64,000 nucleotides of DNA from CAZUZS01 sp964624795 (lineage in GTDB: Bacteria; Calditrichota; Calditrichia; RBG-13-44-9), in NCBI GenBank assembly GCA_964624795.1, contig CAZUZS010000013.1:11468-75467 (forward strand), given 5' to 3'. The position numbers and the translations under genes were made by a program. The notes below the pieces were generated by a model. That model did no database searches, was not told where the DNA came from, and worked only from the letters and a program-made list of their open reading frames with translations. Shown here piece by piece: positions 18,427 to 26,877 of the stretch (positions are counted from its first letter, which is position 1; each line of letters begins with the position of its first letter).

Positions 18427-18784
18427 CGATTCCTTGTTTTAATCTTTAATGTCTGCAACCAAGATAACTGTGAATCATCCTTAAAATCAACTGCATTTTA
18501 ACCTCCTGCGGAGCCGAAAGCATTTTTCTATGGCTGCTCAGGTATCGCCATCCACCTCAAATTCAATTGCCAGGAAATGTTTTACGGCAAAGCTGGGATT
18601 TGTTCCCTCTTCCTCATTTTTCGGGCATGACAAAACAATGCGAAATTCGGAATGATGCCTGACTTTCCCATGATAAGCACAAACAAAGAACAGGCCCAAT
18701 TTTATGTGACTTCAATCATAACCAATTAATTAATTTTATCGATTTTTAGTTGATTTAAAATTTGTGCAAAAACAGGAGTGTTCC
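18427..18784. other. Divergent intergenic region
   Basis: 358 bp between the batA-like gene (minus) and the Ig-repeat lipoprotein gene (plus). The last 80 bp are AT-rich (for example AATTAATTAATTTTATCG) and should carry the lipoprotein promoter, but no clean -35/-10 pair stands out. No gene is seen. Confidence 0.45.
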
Positions 18785-20899
18785 ATGAGCAGACATTTAG
18801 TGACGATTTCATTATGGATTGCAGTGCTATCCACGGCAATACTTTTTTTTCAATGTTCCAACCCGCAAGCGCCGGACAACACGCCGCCGACCTGCACAAT
18901 CATTTATCCAACGGCCGGACAAGCGCTTTCGGGAACAATTAATATTGTTGTGGAGGCATCCGATAACGACGACGTTGATCATGTTTCTTTAAGGCTTGAC
19001 GGCGAGCTTGTGCAAGTCTGGAAGAGCAAGCCGTACGAATATAGCTGGAACACTGCCCCAATTGCGGATAACCAGGATCACAGCATCCAGGCCATTGCCG
19101 TGGATAAATCGAGCAACGCCGGCTTTTCGGGTCCGACCAACATTCGGCTTGTTCCCGGCTCGGTTCCAGACACACTTGCCCCAACCATTTCAATCATCAG
19201 TCCGGTTACCGGTTCGGTTGTGAGCGATACGGTAAGCGTTATTTCCCAGGTACAGGACAATGGCAAAATAACAAAAGTTGAATACTATATAGACGGATAT
19301 TTACGACAAACAATCACCCAGGCACCCTTTGAATATCAATGGGTAATCACAAATTATATTGACAGCAGCAGCCACACGATCTTTGGCAGGGTGTTTGACG
19401 AAAATGATAACAGCACATATTCAAATGTTGTCACTGTTACCGCCAGAACAAACAATATTGTAGATACCACGCCTCCAACCACAAGTATTATTTATCCAAC
19501 TGCAGCCTCCACAGTCTCGGATACCGTAGAGATTCTGGTAACGGCTGAAGATAATCTTGCGGTAGACCATATAGATCTTTATGTGGACGGGCACCTCCAA
19601 AGCTCAATCAGCCAGGCGCCCTGGAAATTTGCCTGGGATGTGAGCGGGTTTATCAATGGAAGCAGCCACAGCATACTTGTCATGGCTTACGATACGAACC
19701 AGAACCAGGGCGTATCCGCGGTTGTCTCGGTAACCGTTCAGTCGGCCAATATAATCGACACCACGCCGCCAACCATCTTCCTGAGTTATCCCCCGGCGGC
19801 CGCAGTCCTGACCGGAACAACAACCATCATCGCCGACGCAAATGATAATGTGTCTGTCGACCGGGTCAACTTTTACATAGACGGCGATTCGGTCGGTGTT
19901 GACAATACCTATCCCTATGAATATGTCTGGGACATCTCGACTTTTGCACCGGGAAGCTCGCATACAATTTATGCAAAAGCATATGATGGTGCCGGCAATC
20001 ATGCGGAAACAGGTCTGCAAAGTGTATCCATCGCCATGGATACAACCGCACCCAGCATTCTCCTGAGCTACCCGCCTGCCGGCGCCGTACTAACCGGAAC
20101 CACAACTATCGTAGTTGATGCCCATGACGACGTGGCGGTGGACCATGTCAGCTTCTATATCGATGGTTTCCTGGTGGGAACGGACAATGCGGAACCTTAC
20201 GAGTATGTCTGGGATATTTCCAATCTTGCCCCGGGGAGTTCACACACGATTTATGCCAGGGCTTACGATCCGACCGGCAACCAGTCGCAAACCCCGCTGC
20301 AGTCTGTCTCCATTGCAGCAGATATTACACCGCCATCCGTTTTCATGGTTCAGCCGCTGACTGGCGCTGTTTTGACCGGTACAACCACCACCGTAATTGC
20401 CGATGCATCCGACAATGTCGGCGTTGAAAGGGTGGTTTTCTTCATCGATGGGGATTCGGTCGGTTTTGATACTTCCCGGCCTTATCAATATGTATGGAAT
20501 ATCTCAAGCCTCACCCCGGGAAGTTCCCACATGGTTTACACCAGGGCATACGACAGCGCAGGCAACCAGGCCCAATCGTCGCTGGTAACTGTTACTATTG
20601 CCAACAATGACATAACGCCTCCACAAGTGACCATTCTGTATCCCAGCAGCGGGTCGGCTTTCACAGCAGGAGATACCATTGCGATTTCCGTGGATGCGCA
20701 AGATGACACGGGAGTCCAGAAAGTCGAATTTTACATCGACGGAGATCTTCATTCTACGGTTACTTCGACGCCTTACCGCTATGAATGGGATACGACGGGA
20801 TATGCAACCGGCCAAACTCACTCGATATTCGTGAAGGCGTACGATTTGGCAGGGAATACGGCGACCGAGCTTTCGACCATCACACTGAATCCGCAATAA
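18785..20899 (+). CDS. Lipoprotein with seven tandem Ig-like repeats
   Basis: 704 aa. A signal peptide ends at the lipobox-like LFFQ-C (Cys about 24). Seven repeats of about 95 residues follow. Each starts with a D-x-T-x-P-tract such as DTTPPTIFLSYPPA, then contains GTTTIIADANDNV, VNFYIDGDSVG, PYEYVWDIS, GSSHTIYAKAYDGAGN. Repeats 4-6 are most alike. This is the bacterial Ig-like (Big/cadherin-like) pattern of cell-surface stalks; acidic D-x-N-D positions suggest calcium binding. The role is probably adhesion or surface structure; no catalytic domain is present. ATG 18785 is preferred because AGGAG is 9 nt upstream and the lipoprotein signal starts there. A strong terminator follows. Confidence 0.88.
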   Translation: MSRHLVTISLWIAVLSTAILFFQCSNPQAPDNTPPTCTIIYPTAGQALSGTINIVVEASDNDDVDHVSLRLDGELVQVWKSKPYEYSWNTAPIADNQDHSIQAIAVDKSSNAGFSGPTNIRLVPGSVPDTLAPTISIISPVTGSVVSDTVSVISQVQDNGKITKVEYYIDGYLRQTITQAPFEYQWVITNYIDSSSHTIFGRVFDENDNSTYSNVVTVTARTNNIVDTTPPTTSIIYPTAASTVSDTVEILVTAEDNLAVDHIDLYVDGHLQSSISQAPWKFAWDVSGFINGSSHSILVMAYDTNQNQGVSAVVSVTVQSANIIDTTPPTIFLSYPPAAAVLTGTTTIIADANDNVSVDRVNFYIDGDSVGVDNTYPYEYVWDISTFAPGSSHTIYAKAYDGAGNHAETGLQSVSIAMDTTAPSILLSYPPAGAVLTGTTTIVVDAHDDVAVDHVSFYIDGFLVGTDNAEPYEYVWDISNLAPGSSHTIYARAYDPTGNQSQTPLQSVSIAADITPPSVFMVQPLTGAVLTGTTTTVIADASDNVGVERVVFFIDGDSVGFDTSRPYQYVWNISSLTPGSSHMVYTRAYDSAGNQAQSSLVTVTIANNDITPPQVTILYPSSGSAFTAGDTIAISVDAQDDTGVQKVEFYIDGDLHSTVTSTPYRYEWDTTGYATGQTHSIFVKAYDLAGNTATELSTITLNPQ

Positions 20900-20920
20900 A
20901 TTCAAAATGCAAATATTTGA

Positions 20921-20957
20921 AGCCGCCCGGGAATAATATACCGGGCGGCTTTTTCTT
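20921..20957 (+). terminator. Rho-independent terminator of the Ig-repeat lipoprotein gene
   Basis: AGCCGCCCGG (20921-20930) pairs perfectly with CCGGGCGGCT (20941-20950) around a 10-nt AT-rich loop and is followed by TTTTCTT. It starts 21 bp after the stop codon. Confidence 0.92.
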
Positions 20958-21064
20958 GGTAGAAATCTAAAAATTATGGCTTCTGCCAGGCAGTTTGGGG
21001 AACTATTTGAGCCTATTTGGTTTGAAATTCACAAGTGTGGTTTGATCGAACAATAGGGGGCACA

Positions 21065-21580
21065 ATGAATTTGCTGTGGAACAGAATTGTTCGGGCCATA
21101 AGGCTGGATGTAATGTTGTTCGAGGAGGTAGAGGCTGACCGCAGTGCAATGGGACAAGCCATGCTCCTGGTTGTGCTGTCCAGCCTGGCTTCAGGAATCG
21201 CCTCGATTTCCCGGGGCGCGGATTATTCAATAATTGGCGGCACAATCGGGAATCTCATCGGGTGGTTTGCCTGGTCTTACCTGATCTTCTATATCGGGAC
21301 GCATTGGCTGGCGGAGCCACAGACCAGGTCGGATTACGGAGAGCTTCTGCGAACAATCGGATTTGCCAGCGCTCCCGGGCTCATCGCGATCTTTGGCATA
21401 ATTCCCGGTTTTTATGTGATCGCCTTTCTGGTGTCCGCCATCTGGATGCTGATTGCTACCGTAATCGCCGTGCGGCAGGCACTGGATTACAGCAGCACCG
21501 GACGAGCTATTATCGTGTGCGTTATCGGCTGGATTATTTACGGGATAATTTCCTTTGTTCTGCAAGGCCTGTTGGCCTGA
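21065..21580 (+). CDS. Yip1-family integral membrane protein
   Basis: 171 aa with about five hydrophobic helices (AMLLVVLSSLASGIASI, GGTIGNLIGWFAWSYLIFYIG, the region around PGLIAIFGIIPGFYVIAFLVSAIWM, and two near the C-terminus). The N-terminal cytosolic stretch (NRIVRAIRLDVMLFEEVEAD) and overall plan match bacterial YIP1 proteins, whose function is unknown. ATG 21065 follows AGGGGG with good spacing and is preferred over an earlier in-frame start at 21035. The gene stands alone between a terminator and the convergent pyruvate kinase gene. Confidence 0.75.
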   Translation: MNLLWNRIVRAIRLDVMLFEEVEADRSAMGQAMLLVVLSSLASGIASISRGADYSIIGGTIGNLIGWFAWSYLIFYIGTHWLAEPQTRSDYGELLRTIGFASAPGLIAIFGIIPGFYVIAFLVSAIWMLIATVIAVRQALDYSSTGRAIIVCVIGWIIYGIISFVLQGLLA

Positions 21581-21690
21581 CGATTGGCAATGAGCGCCAA
21601 ATAGTACCTACCACAGCCGGGAATTTTGGCTATCCAACTTCCGAAATGGGCACCTCCAACTCATGCGCATTGTTAAAACCGAGTTTCCGG

Positions 21691-23118
21691 CTACCCGTCT
21701 ATTTCCCCTGCCATTACCTGGTTGATGGAACCAGGCTCGCCAAGAGGGAAACCACTGGTAAAGACATAGCGGTCACCTTTGGCAAGAATTTTTGACTCCC
21801 GCGCAATTGCGATCGCATCACTGAACGTTGATTGCATTTCCCGTTGCAGGGGGTAGATCACGGGAATCACTCCCCATGATATGGATAATTGCCGGTAAAC
21901 ATCTTCGTTTGGCGTTAAAGCAAGAACAAAGCTGCACGGCCGAAAGCGGGAAATCGCCCTGGCGGTGTAGCCGCTGCGGGTCATCGCGAAGATCAATTTT
22001 GCATCGATATCCTGTGCCAGGACAACTGCAGAATGCGCAACGGATTCGGTAAGCCTGGATTGCCCTGTCCTGGGTTTTTCCGTTTTGAGATGGTAATTCT
22101 CCAGGTAATATTTTTCCGCTTCCAGCGCGATGCCGGCCATGGTGGAGACCGCTTTTACCGGAAACTTACCCACCGCCGATTCTTCGGAAAGCATGACCGC
22201 ATCGCTTCCGTCCAGGATAGCATTCGCTACATCCGTAACTTCCGCCCGGGTAGGCCGTTGGGAATCCACCATAGATCGCAACATCTGGGTTGCGGTGATC
22301 ACCGGTTTCCCGGCCTGGTTGGCTCTCGAAATAATTCGCTTTTGAACAATAGGCACCTGCTGAATGTCAATCTCCACACCCAGGTCTCCGCGCGCGACCA
22401 TTACGCCGTCGGCGGCTTCAATAATTTCATCCAGATTCCGCACCGCTTCATGTTTTTCAATTTTCGCAATTATCGGGATTCGGGCGTCCTTTTCCCGGCA
22501 AAGCTCTCGTGCCGTTTCAATATCCGCAGCCGAGCGGACAAAAGAAACGGCAATCATGTCGACATGGTGTTCAAGACCGAATGTCAAATCTCCGCGATCC
22601 TTTTCTGTGATAGCCGGGACATCGAAGGAGCCGGTTGGAAAATTGACGCCCTTGTGAGAATAGATTTCTCCCCCAATTACCACCCGGCAATGAACCAGCG
22701 GATCTTCCACCTTTGTGACCTGCAACTCCAGGTCGCCATCCGCCAGCAGCAATCGTGCGCCGGGAAAGACATCTTTAGCAAAATGAGGGTGATTGATCCC
22801 CACCCGGTTTCCGTTTCCGGCCGATTCCGGAGAAGCATCGATAACCAGCGAATCACCGACTTTCACACTCAGCGGCTCATGTTCGATTTTTCCCAGGCGG
22901 ATCTTAGGGCCGGCCAAATCCTGCAGAATGGCCACCGGTTGATGCAACTTTTTCCTGATCCGTTTAATATGATTTATGATTTCCAGGTGGGACTCACGAT
23001 CTCCGTGGGAGAAATTCAGTCGAAAAACATCGACCCCCGCACGAACCAACTGTTCGAGAATCTTCGGATCCTGGCTGGCCGGGCCGACTGTCGCAACTAT
23101 CTTGGATCGTTTCAGCAT
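21691..23118 (-). CDS. pyk: Pyruvate kinase
   Basis: 475 aa, the usual length for the bacterial enzyme. It makes pyruvate and ATP from phosphoenolpyruvate and ADP. Motifs: KIVATVGPAS and VFRLNFSHGD at the N-terminus, the B domain at about 70-165, the active-site Lys in IIAKIEKHEAV, VMVARGDLGVEI, and TATQMLRSM followed by RAEVTDVANAILDGSDAVML. The C-terminal regulatory-type domain (about 355-475) includes IFAMTRSGYTARAISRFRP and ends with the FTSGFPLGEPG segment. A UspA-type gene lies 68 bp upstream on the same strand and may be co-transcribed. Confidence 0.97.
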   Translation of the reverse strand: MLKRSKIVATVGPASQDPKILEQLVRAGVDVFRLNFSHGDRESHLEIINHIKRIRKKLHQPVAILQDLAGPKIRLGKIEHEPLSVKVGDSLVIDASPESAGNGNRVGINHPHFAKDVFPGARLLLADGDLELQVTKVEDPLVHCRVVIGGEIYSHKGVNFPTGSFDVPAITEKDRGDLTFGLEHHVDMIAVSFVRSAADIETARELCREKDARIPIIAKIEKHEAVRNLDEIIEAADGVMVARGDLGVEIDIQQVPIVQKRIISRANQAGKPVITATQMLRSMVDSQRPTRAEVTDVANAILDGSDAVMLSEESAVGKFPVKAVSTMAGIALEAEKYYLENYHLKTEKPRTGQSRLTESVAHSAVVLAQDIDAKLIFAMTRSGYTARAISRFRPCSFVLALTPNEDVYRQLSISWGVIPVIYPLQREMQSTFSDAIAIARESKILAKGDRYVFTSGFPLGEPGSINQVMAGEIDG

Positions 23119-23186
23119 GATAAATTCAACTCCATATATCGCCGATTATCCCAAAAAGGTGAACTGCCGGAACGCAGTACCATGAC

Positions 23187-23636
23187 TTACTTGTCTTTGA
23201 CAATCAACATCGATGCAGGTATTGAAGCGACCAGCGCCTGGGTTGTGCTTCCCACGATACCCCTCATCTCACCGGTTTGGCCGTGCGCACCCATCACCAA
23301 AATATCCGCTTTATTCTGAGCGACAAATTTGACAATCTCGTCAATCACGGATCCTTCGCGAATAAAGGTTTCGATTTTGAGCCCGTCTCTGCCGGCCTCC
23401 TTCTCCAATGAATCCAGCACCGATTGCGCGTTTGACCGCAACGTTTCCAGAATCGAAAAATACGGATTCTCGGCCGTCAGTTCCTGTACTTCATGAGGGA
23501 AAAAGAAGACCCGCTGGTCGATTACATAAACGATCTTCAATTCGGCATGAAAAAGTTTTGCCAGCTCCATTCCTTTGCTGGCAGCTTTCAGAGATAATTT
23601 GCTGCCGTCGGTGGCAACCGCTATTTTCTTATACAT
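23187..23636 (-). CDS. Universal stress protein (UspA family)
   Basis: 149 aa. It is a single Usp domain: the N-terminal strand KKIAVATDGSKLSLKAA, then VYVIDQ, and the nucleotide-loop GAHGQTGEMRGIVGSTTQALV near residues 115-135, which fits the G-2x-G-9x-G-S/T ATP-binding pattern. An ATP-binding stress-response role is likely. ATG 23636 lies directly after a strong GGAGGAGG-type Shine-Dalgarno sequence, so the shorter start is chosen over 23663. It is adjacent to pyk. Confidence 0.9.
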   Translation of the reverse strand: MYKKIAVATDGSKLSLKAASKGMELAKLFHAELKIVYVIDQRVFFFPHEVQELTAENPYFSILETLRSNAQSVLDSLEKEAGRDGLKIETFIREGSVIDEIVKFVAQNKADILVMGAHGQTGEMRGIVGSTTQALVASIPASMLIVKDK

Positions 23637-23965
23637 ACAGCCTCCTCCTTTTGTAATAATCACATTTCGACCAATTCAATACACAACACATTCACCGAAG
23701 GAAATTCTTTATCATTCCATGATATGAATAACGAGATTATGACGGTTTGGTTCAATGTAAAAAATGAACCGGTAGACGACTGCCCAGCCTCATAATTCAT
23801 TTGAAGGGGATATGATTACGGGGCAGGCAATATTTTAAGATTTGTGGTTTTCCTGGTATTTGAAAGCGCAGAGATTCGCCGGAAATCGGCTTTATCAACA
23901 GCCAACGTGGAAAGCCTTAATTGGAATGTCCAGAATATCAACGCCAACTAGTGAGCCGGAGTGGA
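23637..23965. other. Intergenic region
   Basis: 329 bp between the MBL-hydrolase gene and the UspA gene, both on the minus strand. The uspA promoter is expected in the part near 23640-23720. No gene, RNA or terminator with a T-run is recognised. Confidence 0.4.
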
Positions 23966-24874
23966 TCAAAATGTGAACTCCATCGCCTCGGTGGCCATGT
24001 ATGAATTCGGGAAAAGCTTCTGGGCACTGCTTTCCAGCTCATTCAACTCCTGGTCTGTATGTTTGGGATCGTGATGGAAAAGGATCAGCTTTTCCACAGA
24101 TGCCTTTTGTGCTACTTCGCAGGCAGCCTCGTAGGTGCTGTGTCCGTATCCCTGGAACATCCGGTATTCGGGCAGGGAGTATTGTGCATCGTGAATGAGG
24201 ATCGTGGCGTTTTCGGCAAACCGGATCAGCCGCTGATCGCCGCCGGGATACCCCTCAATATCGGTGGCAAATACAATTGCATTACCCTGCCTGCCTTCGA
24301 TTTTATAGCTGTAAGTGCCGCCTTTGGGATGGGTATAATTGCGCAGGCACACGATACGGGCAATCCAGTTTTCCATTTTCTCGGCATCGTTTACCGATAC
24401 GACCTTAAAATCGTTTTCGAAAAAATAGACCTGCCGGCTTTCGCCGAAGTCGTAAAATTCAAATGTGCTGGGCAGTTCGGACATGGTTACCGGGAAAAAG
24501 GCGGGGCTCATCCAGGTATCCAGGACATCCCTGATTGAATAATCCAGCAGGGAAGGCGCGATCACGTGCATTTCGGTTTGTGGCATATACATCATCCCGA
24601 AATATGGGAATCCGAAAAGGTGATCGATATGGGTGTGGGTGAAAAAAAGATGCAGCTTGAAGAGATTTTGTTTGCTTTTACCGGATTTTATTTCCTGTAT
24701 GAGATCGTTTCCCAGATTAATAATTCCGGTTCCGGCATCAATTATCACCACATGTTCGCCAATATCGATACGGATCGAAGTCGTGTTGACCCCGAAACGG
24801 GTAGCGTCGCCATGCGTGGGGGGGTAGCTTCCTCTAACTCCATAAATCTTCAATCTGAAATCGGAATGTTTCAT
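23966..24874 (-). CDS. MBL-fold metallohydrolase
   Basis: 302 aa. It is a metallo-beta-lactamase-fold hydrolase with the zinc motif FFTHTHIDHLFG (HxHxDH). Further metal ligands are expected in FATDIEGYPG, HDAQYS and LFHHDPKHTD. N-terminal KIYGVRGSYPPTHGD and DAGTGIINLG resemble the RNase Z / cAMP-phosphodiesterase-like group. Substrates in this group vary (phosphodiesters, lactones), so none is assigned. The gene starts 16 bp after the bifunctional-nuclease stop and is the third gene of an Nfu-nuclease-MBL operon. Confidence 0.88.
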   Translation of the reverse strand: MKHSDFRLKIYGVRGSYPPTHGDATRFGVNTTSIRIDIGEHVVIIDAGTGIINLGNDLIQEIKSGKSKQNLFKLHLFFTHTHIDHLFGFPYFGMMYMPQTEMHVIAPSLLDYSIRDVLDTWMSPAFFPVTMSELPSTFEFYDFGESRQVYFFENDFKVVSVNDAEKMENWIARIVCLRNYTHPKGGTYSYKIEGRQGNAIVFATDIEGYPGGDQRLIRFAENATILIHDAQYSLPEYRMFQGYGHSTYEAACEVAQKASVEKLILFHHDPKHTDQELNELESSAQKLFPNSYMATEAMEFTF

Positions 24875-24889
24875 TTTCCCTATCTCTGT

Positions 24890-25438
24890 TTATTGTCGAG
24901 ATTCCAGTCTTTTTATTTCATCCCGTAACTTTGCTGCCTTTTCGTAGTCTTCTTTTTCAACCGCTTGCTGCAAGTCTTTCTTGAGCTTGTCCAGATGATC
25001 CTCCTGAAGATTGACTTTGCCTTCCTCCACATCCTGGATTTCATCCGATGTATATGCCCCTTTGTCCATCACCTCTTCTTCAACAAAAATGGGGATATTC
25101 TCCCGGACCGCCAGCGCAATCGCATCGCTGGGACGTGAATCCACTTCAAAAAGCTTCATCTTCTTTCGAAGATGAATTATTGCGTAGTAGGTATTGTTCT
25201 TGAGTTCTGTGACAACAATGCGGTCTATTTTTGCACCAAGCGTCTCTAATAGGTTTAATGTCAGGTCGTGTGTAATGGGACGAGGCGGTTTGATATTTTC
25301 GAGACCCAGGGCTATCGATTGTGCTTCATATTCGCCGATTATGATCGGCAGCGTACGATCTCCCTGAATTTCTTTTAATATCACCCCGCTTGCCTGGGAC
25401 TGTGTCAAAAACAGACCGTTAATTTTTACCTCAATCAT
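24890..25438 (-). CDS. Bifunctional nuclease (BFN) domain protein with UVR motif
   Basis: 182 aa. Residues 1-130 form the BFN domain (VILKEIQGDRTLPIIIGEYEA, the region around RPITHDLTLNLLETLG, RPSDAIALAVRENIPIFVEE). Related domains have DNase/RNase activity. The C-terminal 40 residues are a UvrB/UvrC-type coiled coil (KKDLQQAVEKEDYEKAAKLRDEI). GAGGTG precedes ATG 25438; a GTG at 25444 is an alternative. It lies between nfu (17 bp) and the MBL hydrolase (15 bp) in one operon. Its cellular role is not established. Confidence 0.9.
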   Translation of the reverse strand: MIEVKINGLFLTQSQASGVILKEIQGDRTLPIIIGEYEAQSIALGLENIKPPRPITHDLTLNLLETLGAKIDRIVVTELKNNTYYAIIHLRKKMKLFEVDSRPSDAIALAVRENIPIFVEEEVMDKGAYTSDEIQDVEEGKVNLQEDHLDKLKKDLQQAVEKEDYEKAAKLRDEIKRLESRQ

Positions 25439-25455
25439 TCCCACCTCTAAAGGTT

Positions 25456-25677
25456 TTACACAGATTCTACTGCTACTATCTCCGGCAGCTCCTGGCGGAC
25501 ATAGCGTTCGATTCCTTCTTTTAGTGTAAGCTGTGCCATCGGGCAGCCACCGCAGGCGCCGACCAAACGAACATACACGGTGCCATCTTTTATCTCGACA
25601 AACTCGACATCACCGCCGTCCATCTGGATACCGGGGCGGATAGCATCCAGGATTTTTTTAACTTTCTCTTCTAACAT
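25456..25677 (-). CDS. nfu: NifU C-terminal-domain (Nfu) iron-sulfur carrier
   Basis: 73 aa, a stand-alone Nfu domain. It carries and transfers Fe-S clusters. The CxxC motif is in GACGGCPMAQLTL (Cys 40 and 43), preceded by IRPGIQMDGGDVEFVEI, the conserved N-terminal half. The protein is complete for this small class. It is the first gene of a tight minus-strand operon with the BFN nuclease and MBL hydrolase. Confidence 0.95.
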   Translation of the reverse strand: MLEEKVKKILDAIRPGIQMDGGDVEFVEIKDGTVYVRLVGACGGCPMAQLTLKEGIERYVRQELPEIVAVESV

Positions 25678-25979
25678 TTCTGTAATTCCTTCATTTTACT
25701 TAATCTTAAAAAATAACTTTGATTCCATTTCGCCATAAAATTTCAGCTCGCTTGTTCCTTTTGTTTCTTGCTCCAATTTATATCGCATACAAATATCTGG
25801 CAACGTCTAATTTTGAAATCCGAAATCCGTTGGCGGCTAAACAGGGAGTTCGATTAATCTGCATATTTCCCATCCGGCTGCTCTCTCCATTCTAAACCGT
25901 CTCAAGATAGGCCATGATGCTTTTGGATTTCATTGCGCCAGATCAAGTTCTCCCAATTTTATCAAATGTAGAAACACCA
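25678..25979. other. Intergenic region
   Basis: 302 bp between the cyclodeaminase-type gene and nfu. It should contain the promoter of the nfu operon. No gene or structured element is recognised. Confidence 0.4.
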
Positions 25980-26603
25980 TCATAATTTGGAATACACCAC
26001 ATGCAGGGTCTCCTCCGAAAGGTCCTTCACCCGTTTAAGTACTTTTGCCTGCTCGGATTTGAGTTTCCCCACAAAATCCTCATCGGATATTGTCGCCAGA
26101 TTTATGAGAATATTGAGGGAGGCGCCCTGAGCTGCCGCATTCGCGAGCGCGGCGGCTACGCCGGCATCGCTAATGGAATTCTCATTCCCTTTAGATGCAA
26201 CGACCTGGCATAACTGGGCCAACTGTTCGCAACGGCGAAGCACATCCATCGGAACCAGGGCAGCTCTTTTGGTGGCTTCCTCAATGGCAACCTTGCGATC
26301 ATTAATTTCCTCTTCCGTATCGCGGGCCAAGCCATAGACCTTCATGACTTCGCTGAAAACCTCAGCATCCTTTTCGGATAACAACAGGAATTCCTGTCTC
26401 AATTTTTCTGAATTCTCGCAAATCTGATTGACCTCGTCTTCGACCTGCCTATACCGTTTTTTCCCAATTGTCAAGCCGCAAACCATGGAAATGAGCGCCC
26501 CCGATAAAGCGCCGGCGATGGCCGAAACAGTGCCGCCACCCGGGGCAGGTGATTTGGATGCAATTTCTTGCAGTAGTTGGTCTAATGTCGAGTCCCTTAA
26601 CAT
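25980..26603 (-). CDS. Cyclodeaminase/cyclohydrolase family (FchA/FTCD C-terminal-like)
   Basis: 207 aa. It is an all-helical formiminotetrahydrofolate cyclodeaminase or methenyl-THF cyclohydrolase. The family signature is SPAPGGGTVSAIAGALSGAL near residue 20, followed by VCGLTIGKKRY and, later, GNENSISDAGVAAALANAAAQGASLN. These match the folate-binding core. It probably converts formimino-THF to methenyl-THF, or methenyl- to formyl-THF. Upstream on the same strand lies a divergent formiminotransferase-like gene, so the pair resembles a split FTCD. Confidence 0.9.
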   Translation of the reverse strand: MLRDSTLDQLLQEIASKSPAPGGGTVSAIAGALSGALISMVCGLTIGKKRYRQVEDEVNQICENSEKLRQEFLLLSEKDAEVFSEVMKVYGLARDTEEEINDRKVAIEEATKRAALVPMDVLRRCEQLAQLCQVVASKGNENSISDAGVAAALANAAAQGASLNILINLATISDEDFVGKLKSEQAKVLKRVKDLSEETLHVVYSKL

Positions 26604-26877
26604 TATGTACTCCTTTGTGAACCCTGATTTCAGGCTAATGATATTCTATGTATAATTTTCTTAATAAAATTCTTGAAACTCTATAAAGAATAATACCTTG
26701 AACTAATAAAATACAACTTCTGTGTTTTTGCAAATCCTTTTTATACAATTTGATTTCGATAACCGGTGTTGAAAATTGCAGTTTCCAATCAGGACCAGGT
26801 TTCCGCACCGAAGCGGTTTGCCGAATGTGACAACTTCTATTATACTGCACTAAAATTAGAAGGATGCGCTTTCGGGA

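Noticed and set aside
22033..23319. 428-codon plus-strand frame
   Set aside because: It is opposite pyruvate kinase, whose motifs are complete; the plus-strand translation has no recognisable domain.
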